Positions 34,178 to 43,533 of a stretch of 64,000 bases of DNA are shown here, piece by piece. The notes under the pieces were generated by a model that made no database searches, had not been told where the DNA came from, and saw nothing but the letters and a program-made list of their open reading frames with translations. This stretch comes from Marinoscillum sp964351625 (lineage in GTDB: Bacteria; Bacteroidota; Bacteroidia; Cytophagales; Cyclobacteriaceae), in contig CAYGOV010000001.1 of assembly GCA_964351625.1 (NCBI GenBank), positions 62,001 through 126,000 on the forward strand, read 5' to 3'. Numbering within the stretch: position 1 is the stretch's first letter; each line of letters starts with the position of its first letter. The position numbers were made by a program, and so were the translations under genes.

Positions 34178-37100
34178 ATGTCAAATCCTTTTCACATCTA
34201 TAGGTCGGGCGCAGGCTCTGGTAAGACTTACACGCTTGCCCAATCCTATTTAAAAATTGCTCTTCAAGATCCTAAGGCATTCCAGATGATCCTTGGGGTA
34301 ACCTTCACCAATAAGGCTACAGAGGAGATGAAGGGTAGAATAGTTCGTGTATTGAAGGAGTTGAGCAATGGTGAAAATGCTTCGATGCAAAAGGAGCTTT
34401 GTGAAGCTTTGTCGATAAATGAAAAGCAATTAGCTGAAAAAGCACGTGCCACTCTGAGCAATATCCTTCACCAGTACGGCCGATTCAATATTACGACCAT
34501 TGATAGTTTTTTCAATCAGGTAATTAGAGCCTTCACTAGAGAAATGGGTCTTCAAGGCACATTTACGATTGATTTAGATCAAAAGGGTGTTCTTGAAAAG
34601 GTAGTCGAGCAAATGCTTCTGGAGATTGGTAATCCAGAAAAGAAAGAGCTAAGAACTTGGCTTACTAAGTTCGCAGAACTCAGGGTAGAGGAAGGTAAGC
34701 AATGGGATTTCCGAGAAGAAATTGCCACACTGGCAAAGGAGATTTTTAAAGAAGGTTTTCGTAATCATATAGATGCGATCAATAGGCTTACTGCCGAAAA
34801 GGGCGGTTTGGATGCTTTGCTAAAATCACTAAATACCGTCAGGTATAGTTTTGAAAGTCAAATTAAGGGATACCCGAAAGCCTTTTTTGACTACTTAGAT
34901 AAAAATGACTTGAGCATTACTGACTTTACTAGAGGAGGCAGTGGTCCGGCAGGTTTGTTCAATAAGTTTGAGAAGTTAGATTTTGAAATCACGGAACCAC
35001 GTAGGCTGGCAAATGGGAATATAGAGGCTTGGCTTACTAAGGCCAATTTGAAGAAAGGTCACCTCAATGACCATTTGGAGAGTCATATTTTACCTCTTTA
35101 TGGTCAGATGCTTTCTGATTTTGATAATGGATATACGGCCTATATTTCCGCAGTTCAAGTGCTGCGATACTTTTTCACTTTTGGAATCCTCACTCACATC
35201 AATAAGTATATTCAGCAGTATCGCGATGAAAATGACGTGATGTTGATTGCTGATTTGCCGGACTTTCTCCACCAGATTATTCACGATAGTGACACGCCAT
35301 TCATTTATGAAAAAGTAGGTAGTACTTACCAGCACTATTTGATAGATGAGTTTCAGGATACTTCAGCTTTCCAATGGGAAAACTTCATGCCTCTCGTAAA
35401 GAATGGAACAGATGAAGGAAAGTTCAGCATGGTGGTTGGTGATGTGAAGCAGTCCATTTATCGTTTTCGTGGTGGGGATTGGGAGTTGTTGCAAAGTCAG
35501 GTCAAAACGGATATTGGGGATTATAATACTGACCAGTTCAATCTAGATACGAATTGGCGGAGTGCTCCCAAGATAGTTGCATTCAATAATGAGCTGTTCA
35601 CAGCTACAAAAGCTGTTTCTACTGATTTTTTCAAAGATCAAATTGCGATGGATGTTCCTGAATCATTAGTTGATGGAATTAATAAGCGGATTGAAGAAGT
35701 TTTTGAGACTTTCAGTGATGTGTCTCAGGAAGTGCCATTGCATAAAGATACCCTTGCGGGAAATGTTAGAATTGAATTCCTCGAAGAAGAGGATAGTAAA
35801 GCTGAAAAAGAGGATACTATTTCGCGAACAATAAAGTACGCTGAAGAGCTTCAGCGTCAGGGTTACGAATTGCGGGACATGGCCGTCCTCACACGTAATA
35901 GTCGGGAGGGAGCGACCATCGCAAAAGCCTTTTTGGAGTATGGCAATTCTGAACTGGCCGATCCCGCATTGCGATATGATGTGGTAAGTAGTGAAGCACT
36001 TTTTCTCACTTCGAGCCATGTAGTAAAATTTCTCGTAGCGATGATCAAGTGGCTTCATGATGAGAAAGATGTAATCGTTCTTGCAGAGTGGGTTTATGAA
36101 TACCAGCGATTTATCAAAACTTCCGAATTGTCGGATGAAGCAATTTTCTCTTCTTATGCCTTATGGGAATCACTTGTATCGGAGGACTTTTTGCAGCAAA
36201 AGCAGATACTAAAAGCCAAGCCTTTATATGAAGTAGTTGAATCTCTCGTTGACTTTTTTGATCTCAATAAAAACGCTGAAGAGTTTACCTATTTGCAAGG
36301 TTTTCAGGATGCTATTTTGGATTACTCCAAAAATGAAAGGGGAGACATTGCGTCTTTTATTGATTGGTGGGAAGAGACTGGCAAACTGAAGGCGATCAAG
36401 ATATCTGATGACAACAATGCCATCAAGATATTGACCATTCATAAATCTAAAGGACTCGAATTTCCGATTGTCTTCATTCCATTTCTGAGTTGGTCTTTCG
36501 ATCAGGATCCCAAGAAAAACAATATTTTATGGTGTGAAGGAGCTGGCAAACCAGCGCCTTTTAATAAACTACCGATAGTGCCGCTTCGCTATGAGTCGGC
36601 TATGGCAAAGACTTATTGGGCGGATGCATATTATGAAGAAAAGCTAAAAGCCTATCTCGATAATCTCAATCTACTATATGTCGCTTTTACACGTCCTGTG
36701 GAGTGGTTGATTGCATTTGGCAAGAAACCTAAAAAAAGCAAATTCGCTACAGCTGCAGATATCTTATATCCAGTGTTATCACAAATGGAAGGATGGAATG
36801 AAGCTGAGGATAAACTCCATATTGGAGTAGTTCAGACTAGCAAAACACATGAAGTCTCAAAGGCAGAAGTGCAGTTGACATCTTATCCGTCATCACCTTG
36901 GCGAAAGAAAGTGAATCTCCAATTGCGAAGATCAGGTGGGCTACTCGGTACACTTTCCAAGGTTGATAAAGGGATCGTCATCCACGACCTTCTTAGTAAG
37001 ATTCATTATTTAGAAGATTTGGAGAAATATAAAGACCATGAGGAATTTGAAGTGATCTCTCAAGTCGCAAATGAGCCAACGATCAAAGGATGGTTTGATC

Positions 37101-37339
37101 CATCATGGAAGGTCTATTGTGAAGTGCCTATACTTCTTCCCGGCGGAGATTTCCGAAGGATTGATCGATTGAATCTCAAAGAAAATGAGACGGTAATCAT
37201 TGATTTCAAGACAGGTGAGCCAAGAAACAAAGACCTTTCTCAAGTGAAAGAATATGCAAGTCTACTGTCACAAATGGGCTATTCGAACATCAGCGGCTAC
37301 CTCATTTACCTTCAAGATCTTAAAGTAGTAGCGGTATGA
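34178..37339 (+). CDS. addA: AddA-like UvrD-type helicase/nuclease
   Basis: The motor and nuclease subunit of an AddAB-type complex that resects double-strand breaks for RecA-dependent repair. 1053 residues from ATG 34178; an in-frame GTG at 34154 would add eight residues but is less likely. Walker A is GAGSGKT (11-17), the DExx box is DEFQD (390-394), followed by SIYRFRGGD and, later, KILTIHKSKGLEFPIVFIP and LYVAFTRP motifs of superfamily 1. The C-terminal PD-(D/E)xK nuclease shows Asp996 in RRIDRL, then Asp1009 and Lys1011 in IIDFKTG. It overlaps addB by 4 bp (ATGA). Confidence 0.9.
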   Translation: MSNPFHIYRSGAGSGKTYTLAQSYLKIALQDPKAFQMILGVTFTNKATEEMKGRIVRVLKELSNGENASMQKELCEALSINEKQLAEKARATLSNILHQYGRFNITTIDSFFNQVIRAFTREMGLQGTFTIDLDQKGVLEKVVEQMLLEIGNPEKKELRTWLTKFAELRVEEGKQWDFREEIATLAKEIFKEGFRNHIDAINRLTAEKGGLDALLKSLNTVRYSFESQIKGYPKAFFDYLDKNDLSITDFTRGGSGPAGLFNKFEKLDFEITEPRRLANGNIEAWLTKANLKKGHLNDHLESHILPLYGQMLSDFDNGYTAYISAVQVLRYFFTFGILTHINKYIQQYRDENDVMLIADLPDFLHQIIHDSDTPFIYEKVGSTYQHYLIDEFQDTSAFQWENFMPLVKNGTDEGKFSMVVGDVKQSIYRFRGGDWELLQSQVKTDIGDYNTDQFNLDTNWRSAPKIVAFNNELFTATKAVSTDFFKDQIAMDVPESLVDGINKRIEEVFETFSDVSQEVPLHKDTLAGNVRIEFLEEEDSKAEKEDTISRTIKYAEELQRQGYELRDMAVLTRNSREGATIAKAFLEYGNSELADPALRYDVVSSEALFLTSSHVVKFLVAMIKWLHDEKDVIVLAEWVYEYQRFIKTSELSDEAIFSSYALWESLVSEDFLQQKQILKAKPLYEVVESLVDFFDLNKNAEEFTYLQGFQDAILDYSKNERGDIASFIDWWEETGKLKAIKISDDNNAIKILTIHKSKGLEFPIVFIPFLSWSFDQDPKKNNILWCEGAGKPAPFNKLPIVPLRYESAMAKTYWADAYYEEKLKAYLDNLNLLYVAFTRPVEWLIAFGKKPKKSKFATAADILYPVLSQMEGWNEAEDKLHIGVVQTSKTHEVSKAEVQLTSYPSSPWRKKVNLQLRRSGGLLGTLSKVDKGIVIHDLLSKIHYLEDLEKYKDHEEFEVISQVANEPTIKGWFDPSWKVYCEVPILLPGGDFRRIDRLNLKENETVIIDFKTGEPRNKDLSQVKEYASLLSQMGYSNISGYLIYLQDLKVVAV

Positions 37340-40227
37340 AAATGGACGAAATGTACAATACCACTTTTATTGAAGAACTGGCAGATCAGCTGCTGAAGGA
37401 GCATCATGACAAGCTTTCTGGCGTGAAAGTAATCTTCCCCAACCGTAGAGCTGGACTTTTCTTTAGACAAGCATTGTCTCAGCACATAGACAAGCCTTTG
37501 TGGATGCCTGAAGTCCTGAGCATGCAGGACTTTGTTTTTAGCCTGAGCACATTGGAGCCAATTGAGACATTGGCGGCCATTTTTGAGTTGTTTCAGACCT
37601 ACTGTGCACATCAAAAAGAGGAGGAGACCTTCGAGCAATTCTACTTCTGGGGAGAAATGATTTTGCGAGATTTTGAAGAGATCGATCATTATATGGTCAA
37701 TCCAGAGCATCTCTTTAGAAGCATCAAATCGCAAAAGGAGTTGGATGAGGAGTTTTACTTCCTCGACGATGAAGACAAACTTGTGATCCAAAGCTTCTGG
37801 TCCAGCTTTCTGCCAAAGACCACAAAAAGCCAAGAAGCCTTTTTAGAGACATGGAGAATTTTATTGCCTATCTATCAGGACTTTAAAACCCAGCTTAACG
37901 CAAAAAATCATGGCTATGGCGGCATGATTTATCGCAAAGTGACCGAAGATCTTTCTAAGATTGATCTCACTGGATTAGACAATATCTACTTCGCAGGTTT
38001 CAATGCTTTGACGAGCTGTGAAGAAGCTATTATTAAGCATTTTGTCTTTGAGGCGAAAGCACAAGTGAAATGGGATATCGACGATTATTATTTCTCCAGT
38101 CCCGTGCAAGAGGCTGGCTACTTCATGCGACAGTATGCCAAAGATCCTATATTAGGAAAGACCTTCCCAGAGGTAGCCCCAAAGCGCTTTGATAAAGACA
38201 AAATTGTCACTACCACAGGAGTATCCTTGGAGGTAGGTCAGACCAAAGTGATGGCTGAAATGTTGGCTGAGCGTTCGCAGCAGCCGGGTTTTGAGGCGAG
38301 GCGTTCTGTGATTGTATTGCCCAAAGAACACATGCTTTTTCCTACGCTTCATGCAATTCCTGAAGCAATCGAAAAAATCAACATCACCATGGGTTATCCG
38401 CTGAAGGATACACCTGTTTATGCGTTGCTGGAAAGCCTTTTACATCTGCAAAACTCTAGAAAAGTTAGTCAAACGAAAGGCGTATTGTATTACTACAAGC
38501 CACTTCTCGAAGTACTGGAGCATCCACTACTTCAGGGAATAGATGAAGAGTTGGTAGCAGGTTTGGTTAGAACCATCCGTAGACAAAACAGGATTACCAT
38601 GGCGGTATCCGAGCTTCCTTTGGTTCATCCGATCTTCGTAAATGTGCTGGATGCCAATGACAATCCATTTGACTATTTGTTGGCAATACTGGAAGCACTC
38701 CATGAGGAGTGGAAGGAAAAAGATCAGGCGCTGGAGGAGGTGTGTATTGCTCAATTCTATACGCAGCTCAGTCAGCTCAAAGAGATGATGACAGCTCATC
38801 AGGAAGGAATTGAATATGGCTTTTTCATCAAGCTTTTCAGACGATTGGCGAGGAACCTGAAGATTCCATTTACGGGGGAGCCTCTCGATGGACTTCAGAT
38901 TATGGGGATATTGGAGACGAGGAATCTTGATTTCGATCAGGTATATATTCTGAGTATGAATGAAGACAGCTGGCCAGCGGCTGCTCGCACGGGTTCATTT
39001 ATCCCTTATAATATTCGTAAGGGTTTTGATATGCCGGTGTACGATCATCAAGATTCGATCTATGCCTATCTTTTTTATCGATTGCTTCAGCGAGCCAAAG
39101 AAGTCCACATTTTTTACAATACTGTTTCTGAGTTCAACGTGAATGGTGAGCTCAGTAGATATGTCCAGCAGTTGCAGGTAGAGTCAGGCTTCAAGATTGT
39201 CAATCGCATTCTTTCCAATGATGTGAAGACGAAACCAGCTTTGCCTATTCTGATCACAAAAAGCACTGAGGTGTTGGCCAAAATGGATCGCTACACCGCT
39301 GGGTTTGTAGGTAATGCTATTTCACGACCTTCGGCGCTAACGCCTTCAGCTTTGAGTATTTATCTCGATTGTCGACTCAAGTTTTACTACAAATATGTAG
39401 CGGGATTGTATGAGCAAGATGATGTGCAAGAGGAGCTGGACCCGATGGTTTTTGGGAATGTACTTCACAAAAGTATTGAGTTGCTTTATGATGCCTTCTT
39501 GGCTCAAAACAAGCGAGAAGCTGTCTACAAAGAAGATTTTTTCTGGATACGCGCAGGTGTGCCTGGTGCTGTGAATAAGGCTTTCAAGGAGCATTATCAC
39601 GTCAAGGCGGATCAGAAATTTGAGTTGGAGGGTAGGTCGCTTATAGCCTCAGACATCTTGATAAAAATGATGCATAAGATTTTGGATCATGATGAGGCAT
39701 ACGCACCGTTTTCAATCCTTGCACTGGAGGCTGGAGCCAAAGACGGCTATGCTCTGGAAGTGCCAGTGAGTGTGGGTGGTAAGACCAAAGAAATCAAAGT
39801 AAAGGGAATCATTGACCGAATAGATCGGAAAGAAGGCAAGGTCAGAATCATTGATTACAAGACTGGCAGTGACGAGAGAACCTTCAAAACTGTGGCTTCA
39901 CTTATAGACAGAGAAGACAAGAACCGGAATAAGGCTGTATTTCAGGTATTTATGTATAGCTATCTGTTTCAGAGTCAGTCAAAGGATGAGTATGATTCAA
40001 TCGAGCCCTCCATCTTCAATCGAAAAGATCTATTCAAAGAAGATTTTACTTGGACTGTAAAGATGGGGCATCATCCTATATCTGACTTTCATGCTTATGC
40101 AGGTGAGTTTTCAGGCCTGCTTACTGATTTACTTACAGAACTCTATGATCCCGCCATACCTTTTGATCAAACAGAGGAATTGGACAAGTGCAAGTATTGT
40201 CCTTATGCTAGTATTTGTTCTCGTTAG
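37336..40227 (+). CDS. addB: AddB-like PD-(D/E)xK nuclease with Fe-S staple
   Basis: Partner of AddA, 963 residues. The N-terminal region (KVIFPNRRAGLFFRQAL) corresponds to the first helicase motif but lacks the GxxGxGKT P-loop, so this subunit should not be an ATPase motor. The nuclease domain has Asp827 in GIIDRID and Asp840/Lys842 in IIDYKTG. Four cysteines arranged as in AddB iron-sulfur clusters are Cys679 (LDCRLKFYYKYV), and Cys952, Cys955 and Cys961 (CKYCPYASIC) at the extreme C-terminus. The preceding LTPSALSIYLDC element is the usual start of this domain. Encoded in an operon with addA. Confidence 0.88.
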   Translation: MKMDEMYNTTFIEELADQLLKEHHDKLSGVKVIFPNRRAGLFFRQALSQHIDKPLWMPEVLSMQDFVFSLSTLEPIETLAAIFELFQTYCAHQKEEETFEQFYFWGEMILRDFEEIDHYMVNPEHLFRSIKSQKELDEEFYFLDDEDKLVIQSFWSSFLPKTTKSQEAFLETWRILLPIYQDFKTQLNAKNHGYGGMIYRKVTEDLSKIDLTGLDNIYFAGFNALTSCEEAIIKHFVFEAKAQVKWDIDDYYFSSPVQEAGYFMRQYAKDPILGKTFPEVAPKRFDKDKIVTTTGVSLEVGQTKVMAEMLAERSQQPGFEARRSVIVLPKEHMLFPTLHAIPEAIEKINITMGYPLKDTPVYALLESLLHLQNSRKVSQTKGVLYYYKPLLEVLEHPLLQGIDEELVAGLVRTIRRQNRITMAVSELPLVHPIFVNVLDANDNPFDYLLAILEALHEEWKEKDQALEEVCIAQFYTQLSQLKEMMTAHQEGIEYGFFIKLFRRLARNLKIPFTGEPLDGLQIMGILETRNLDFDQVYILSMNEDSWPAAARTGSFIPYNIRKGFDMPVYDHQDSIYAYLFYRLLQRAKEVHIFYNTVSEFNVNGELSRYVQQLQVESGFKIVNRILSNDVKTKPALPILITKSTEVLAKMDRYTAGFVGNAISRPSALTPSALSIYLDCRLKFYYKYVAGLYEQDDVQEELDPMVFGNVLHKSIELLYDAFLAQNKREAVYKEDFFWIRAGVPGAVNKAFKEHYHVKADQKFELEGRSLIASDILIKMMHKILDHDEAYAPFSILALEAGAKDGYALEVPVSVGGKTKEIKVKGIIDRIDRKEGKVRIIDYKTGSDERTFKTVASLIDREDKNRNKAVFQVFMYSYLFQSQSKDEYDSIEPSIFNRKDLFKEDFTWTVKMGHHPISDFHAYAGEFSGLLTDLLTELYDPAIPFDQTEELDKCKYCPYASICSR

Positions 40228-40267
40228 CACTTCTTATAAATTGAAACGTCAAATATGAAATCGAAAT

Positions 40268-40296
40268 CCCCTCCTAGGAGGGGTAGGGGTGGGTTT
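40268..40296. repeat. GC-rich palindromic intergenic element
   Basis: CCCCTCC-TA-GGAGGGG is a perfect 16-bp palindrome (40268-40283), followed by TAGGGGTGGGTTTT. It lies between the addB stop and the convergent Dabb gene. Similar CCCCTCC/GGGGTGGG elements recur in intergenic regions of many Bacteroidota, so I treat it as a dispersed repeat; it may also terminate transcription. Confidence 0.5.
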
Positions 40297-40324
40297 TAAG
40301 TGGTTGCTTTCTGAATACCTTTTC

Positions 40325-40726
40325 TTATCCAATACTCAGCGAATCATAAATCTGTACGCGCTCCCACTTGTCTTTGTTCTGATCAACATATTTCAAATGG
40401 ATGGGATCTGTCTGATAAGCATCTTGATCTTCTTTTGATCTGAAAGTCACTACCAGACTTACTGAATAACTATTATCTACGACTTCTCTTGGTGTGCCAG
40501 CAGGCGCCCCAACGTGGTATTGAACGATCGTGGGTATACTAGATACAAATTTGTCTGTCTCTTTTTGAAAAGATAATATATCAGTTTCTGGCTTGAGCCA
40601 AAAAAAGACCATATGTACAAATTTTCCATCTAGCTTTTTAGCCTTGGCAAATGCACTGAATGGTAAAAGTCCAAAGCCTGCCAATCCAATAAATGTTTTC
40701 CTGAAAAATGATCTTCTTTCCTTCAT
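40325..40726 (-). CDS. Exported Dabb (stress-responsive alpha/beta barrel) protein
   Basis: 133 residues. The N-terminus ERRSFFRKTFIGLAGFGLLPFSAFA is a twin-arginine-type signal (RRSFF followed by a hydrophobic stretch and AFA), so the protein should be folded before export by Tat. The mature part is a Dabb domain, a small dimeric ferredoxin-like barrel: DGKFVHMVFFWLKPE at its start, SYSVSLVVTFRSKEDQDAYQ, and HLKYVDQNKDKWERV near the end. Many family members are stress-induced or of unknown function; no ligand can be predicted. Confidence 0.8.
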   Translation of the reverse strand: MKERRSFFRKTFIGLAGFGLLPFSAFAKAKKLDGKFVHMVFFWLKPETDILSFQKETDKFVSSIPTIVQYHVGAPAGTPREVVDNSYSVSLVVTFRSKEDQDAYQTDPIHLKYVDQNKDKWERVQIYDSLSIG

Positions 40727-40754
40727 TCAAGGAAGATAAGCAAAAGGATAATTA

Positions 40755-41396
40755 TCAATAGCCTTCTTTGATTCTCTCTTTGAAATTCCTTTTCACTCGG
40801 TCTATTTTAGGCTTGGATACATTCATGACGTAAGGATTGAAAGGGTTATTGCGCTCATAATTTTGATGGTAATCCTCTGCCATATAAAAGGCTTTAAAAG
40901 GCACAATTTCGGTGACTATTTTGCCCGATGTGCTCTTTTGTAAATCCGCAATCTTACTTTCAGCAATGGCTTTTTGATCAGTGCCATGATAAAAGATTGA
41001 GCTTCGATATTGCCGCCCTACGTCTGGACCCTGACGGTTGAGCTGGGTAGGATCGTGCGCTGTGAAGAATATATCTAAAAGTGTAGCATAGTCGATCACA
41101 CTTGGATCGTAGTAGATCTGAACAGTTTCGGTGTGATTTGTCTGTCCTGAGCTTACTTTTTTATAGTCTGCCGTAGCAGAGGTACCACCAGCATAGCCAG
41201 ATACAGCTTCATTCACCCCTATGACTTGATCAAATGAAGCTTCTACACACCAGAAGCATCCACCAGCGAAGGTGGCAGTGTCCAATTTGTCTTCATTGCT
41301 CGAAGACACTATTGTTTCAGAAATTTTATTCTCTGGCTTTGCTGTACAAGCATTAATGGATAAAGCTAGTACAAGGAAGTATGGGTAGATTTTCAT
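40755..41396 (-). CDS. msrA: Peptide methionine-S-sulfoxide reductase, lipoprotein form
   Basis: Reduces methionine-S-sulfoxide in oxidised proteins. I place the start at the ATG 41396, giving 213 residues; the frame is open to 41429, but only this start puts a lipoprotein signal at the N-terminus (MKIYPYFLVLALSINAC, lipobox Cys17). The catalytic motif GGCFWCVEASF is at 45-55 with nucleophile Cys47. YRSSIFYHGTDQKAIAE and AEDYHQNYERNNPFNPY are further MsrA signatures. The protein is probably anchored in the envelope and repairs extracytoplasmic proteins. No msrB is adjacent. Confidence 0.92.
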   Translation of the reverse strand: MKIYPYFLVLALSINACTAKPENKISETIVSSSNEDKLDTATFAGGCFWCVEASFDQVIGVNEAVSGYAGGTSATADYKKVSSGQTNHTETVQIYYDPSVIDYATLLDIFFTAHDPTQLNRQGPDVGRQYRSSIFYHGTDQKAIAESKIADLQKSTSGKIVTEIVPFKAFYMAEDYHQNYERNNPFNPYVMNVSKPKIDRVKRNFKERIKEGY

Positions 41397-41568
41397 ATGC
41401 TTAGATTTCTCATCATAGAAACGACTCAAAGCACGAATTGATTGATTTAAGATGATATTTCTCCCAAAAATGTTTGCCAGCTAACATTTTTTAGAATATT
41501 TTTTTTGATTTTCAAACTATTTGGAACTCACTAGAGTTGGGTTGAATATAGTTTAGTTAGCGGTGGAT

Positions 41569-41607
41569 GACGCGACTCACTCGAAAGAGGAGTCGCGTCT
41601 CTTTTTT
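41569..41607 (+). terminator. Strong rightward terminator without an upstream gene
   Basis: GACGCGACTC (41569-41578), then an inner CTC-GAAA-GAG tetraloop hairpin, then GAGTCGCGTC (41590-41599), followed by TCTTTTTTT. The U tract exists only on the plus strand, whereas both flanking genes (msrA and the M61 peptidase) are on the minus strand. A small stem AACTC-ACTA-GAGTT occurs upstream near 41525-41538. It may end a small RNA that starts about 41490-41500. Confidence 0.6.
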
Positions 41608-41615
41608 TAGTCAAT

Positions 41616-43394
41616 CTATTTGCTACTGCTTAGCCAAGCATTACGCAACTTGATTTCTTTGCCCTTTATTTTTGACTCTGGTAAATAAGAAAGCGTAATT
41701 CTAGGATCTTGTCTTCCAACGAAACTCCCAGACTTCTCAATACCCATTTGCTCAAATGTCACTTTGTAGGTTTTACCAACTTCAAGAGAATTAATGATTC
41801 TATTGAGATCACTTGTATTATCAATGATTCTTTCATCAACAGTCAAAAGAATATCTCCAGTCTCCATACCTGCTTCATACAATGCTGTACCACGGAGACT
41901 TTGTGAAATCAGTTTTTTATTGACATCCAATCTAGGGTTGGCGAAGTAGACTGATTCTGGACTTTGCAGTGATAGTTTCACCCCAAATTGGTCGAACAGC
42001 ATTTTAAAATCTGGTAGTTTATTTCCATATATCTGCTCCTTGAAAAAAGTTCTGGCGAATTGTTCATCCGAGACTTTTGCTAATATTTTTTCTAAGTCTG
42101 TCATCGTATAAGGTTTTTCAGGTTTGCCATAAGTTGCCCAAACTAGCCGCATGTATTCGTCAAGTGTAGTGTTATACTCACTGCGTAATGTAAGATCAAG
42201 ACCAAGCGCTATGATCGAACCGTACACATAGTAGCTAACAAAGGTGTTTTGAAAGTTGGTCTCATCATTGGCAGTGCCCGCATCCTTAAATGGAGCTTGT
42301 TGACTCATATCTATGGCTGATCTGAAGGTGCGGCCAGCCCCGTTGAGAACATAGTTTAGTCGATATACTTGTCCACTAATGAATTCTTCTTGAGTGGTAA
42401 TGCCAGCTCGAGTCAATGTTAGTCTGTCATAATAATCAGTGAATCCTTCACCAAACCAAAGTGCTTCAGATTGATTGGGTTTGTCAAAATCAAATGGCTC
42501 CAAGGAAGCTGGCCTGATGCGCTCTATGTTGTAAGCATGGAAAAACTCATGTGATATTGTGCGAATAAGACCAATTGCATTTTCTTTTAGAGATTGAGTA
42601 GAAGTACAAACTGTTGAATTTCGGTGCTCCATACCATCGCCATGTACCCAAGGATTATAGCTGATTAGAAATGTATAACGGCCAAAGTCGAATTTCGGGA
42701 GTTCACCCATTTGCTTTACATGCTGTGCTGCCACTTTTTTAATCCATTCTACGTAATTGTCTAGTTCCTCAGTAGTTCCTTCATGTTGCATGGCCACTTC
42801 TATAGTTTGTCCTTGAACAGTCCATCTTCGCCAGTCGATTTTCCCCACCATTGTAGGACTATCATAGAAATAGTAATAGTTGGGTGCAGTGAAAACGCTA
42901 TCATTTATCCGCTGTAGTTGTGATGCTACATCCCATTCTTCATGCTTTGGTATGTTCAGAAGGATTTTCCTGTCATCAAGACCAACACCATAGACAAAAG
43001 TTGCAGGCATATTCATGTGGACCTTTCGCGCATCCACACCTAGATAAGTGCCATCCGCATAGTTGCCATAAATGGTATAGGAGAATGTTACTTGTCCGTC
43101 TTTCACTTCGGCCAACCACGAAGAAGGAGATAGCCTTTCTAACTTCACTTTGTTGCCACTAGCATCTTGAGCAATTTCCTCGTAAAGATTTTTGGCAAAG
43201 TTGTGACCAGCGTACCTTCCAGGCGACGCCTCAGGCATACGTATCTCAAGTGTTGGACTTTGAATTTCTTTGAATTTCACTTCAATGCGCAACTCATGAT
43301 GAGCAATATTTTCAAATGAAAGCGAATATTCTATAGTGGCTTGAGAGAAGGTAAATGTGCTTATGAAAACAAGTAGGAAATAGATCAATCGCAT
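41616..43394 (-). CDS. M61 family peptidase with PDZ domain
   Basis: A secreted zinc aminopeptidase-like protein (glycyl aminopeptidase family). The start ATG 43394 gives 592 residues with a signal peptide (MRLIYFLLVFISTFTFSQ); the frame extends upstream to 43427 but adds only polar residues. The zinc-binding HEFFH is at 282-286, followed by the conserved EALWFGEGFTDYY with the third ligand Glu. A PDZ domain occupies about 480-580 (LRGTALYEAGMETGDILLTVDE ... GKTYKVTF). The N-terminal M61 beta domain covers about 20-200. Likely periplasmic peptide turnover. Confidence 0.88.
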   Translation of the reverse strand: MRLIYFLLVFISTFTFSQATIEYSLSFENIAHHELRIEVKFKEIQSPTLEIRMPEASPGRYAGHNFAKNLYEEIAQDASGNKVKLERLSPSSWLAEVKDGQVTFSYTIYGNYADGTYLGVDARKVHMNMPATFVYGVGLDDRKILLNIPKHEEWDVASQLQRINDSVFTAPNYYYFYDSPTMVGKIDWRRWTVQGQTIEVAMQHEGTTEELDNYVEWIKKVAAQHVKQMGELPKFDFGRYTFLISYNPWVHGDGMEHRNSTVCTSTQSLKENAIGLIRTISHEFFHAYNIERIRPASLEPFDFDKPNQSEALWFGEGFTDYYDRLTLTRAGITTQEEFISGQVYRLNYVLNGAGRTFRSAIDMSQQAPFKDAGTANDETNFQNTFVSYYVYGSIIALGLDLTLRSEYNTTLDEYMRLVWATYGKPEKPYTMTDLEKILAKVSDEQFARTFFKEQIYGNKLPDFKMLFDQFGVKLSLQSPESVYFANPRLDVNKKLISQSLRGTALYEAGMETGDILLTVDERIIDNTSDLNRIINSLEVGKTYKVTFEQMGIEKSGSFVGRQDPRITLSYLPESKIKGKEIKLRNAWLSSSK

Positions 43395-43521
43395 TATGAA
43401 TAAAGTGTTTTTTGTTCCAAAGGGCAATTATCGCCATATTATCAGTCTTTGTCAACGAGACTTTGGTGGGCGGTAGTAAGTTGTCTTTGCAGGCCGCAGA
43501 CTGATTGAATGGAATAGTAGA

Positions 43522-43529
43522 TACATTTG
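43522..43529 (+). promoter_or_regulatory. -7 element abutting the ABC-F start
   Basis: TACATTTG fits TAnnTTTG and ends 4 bp before the ATG at 43534, so the mRNA may be leaderless. No well-spaced -33 element. Confidence 0.4.
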
Positions 43530-43533
43530 CGGC

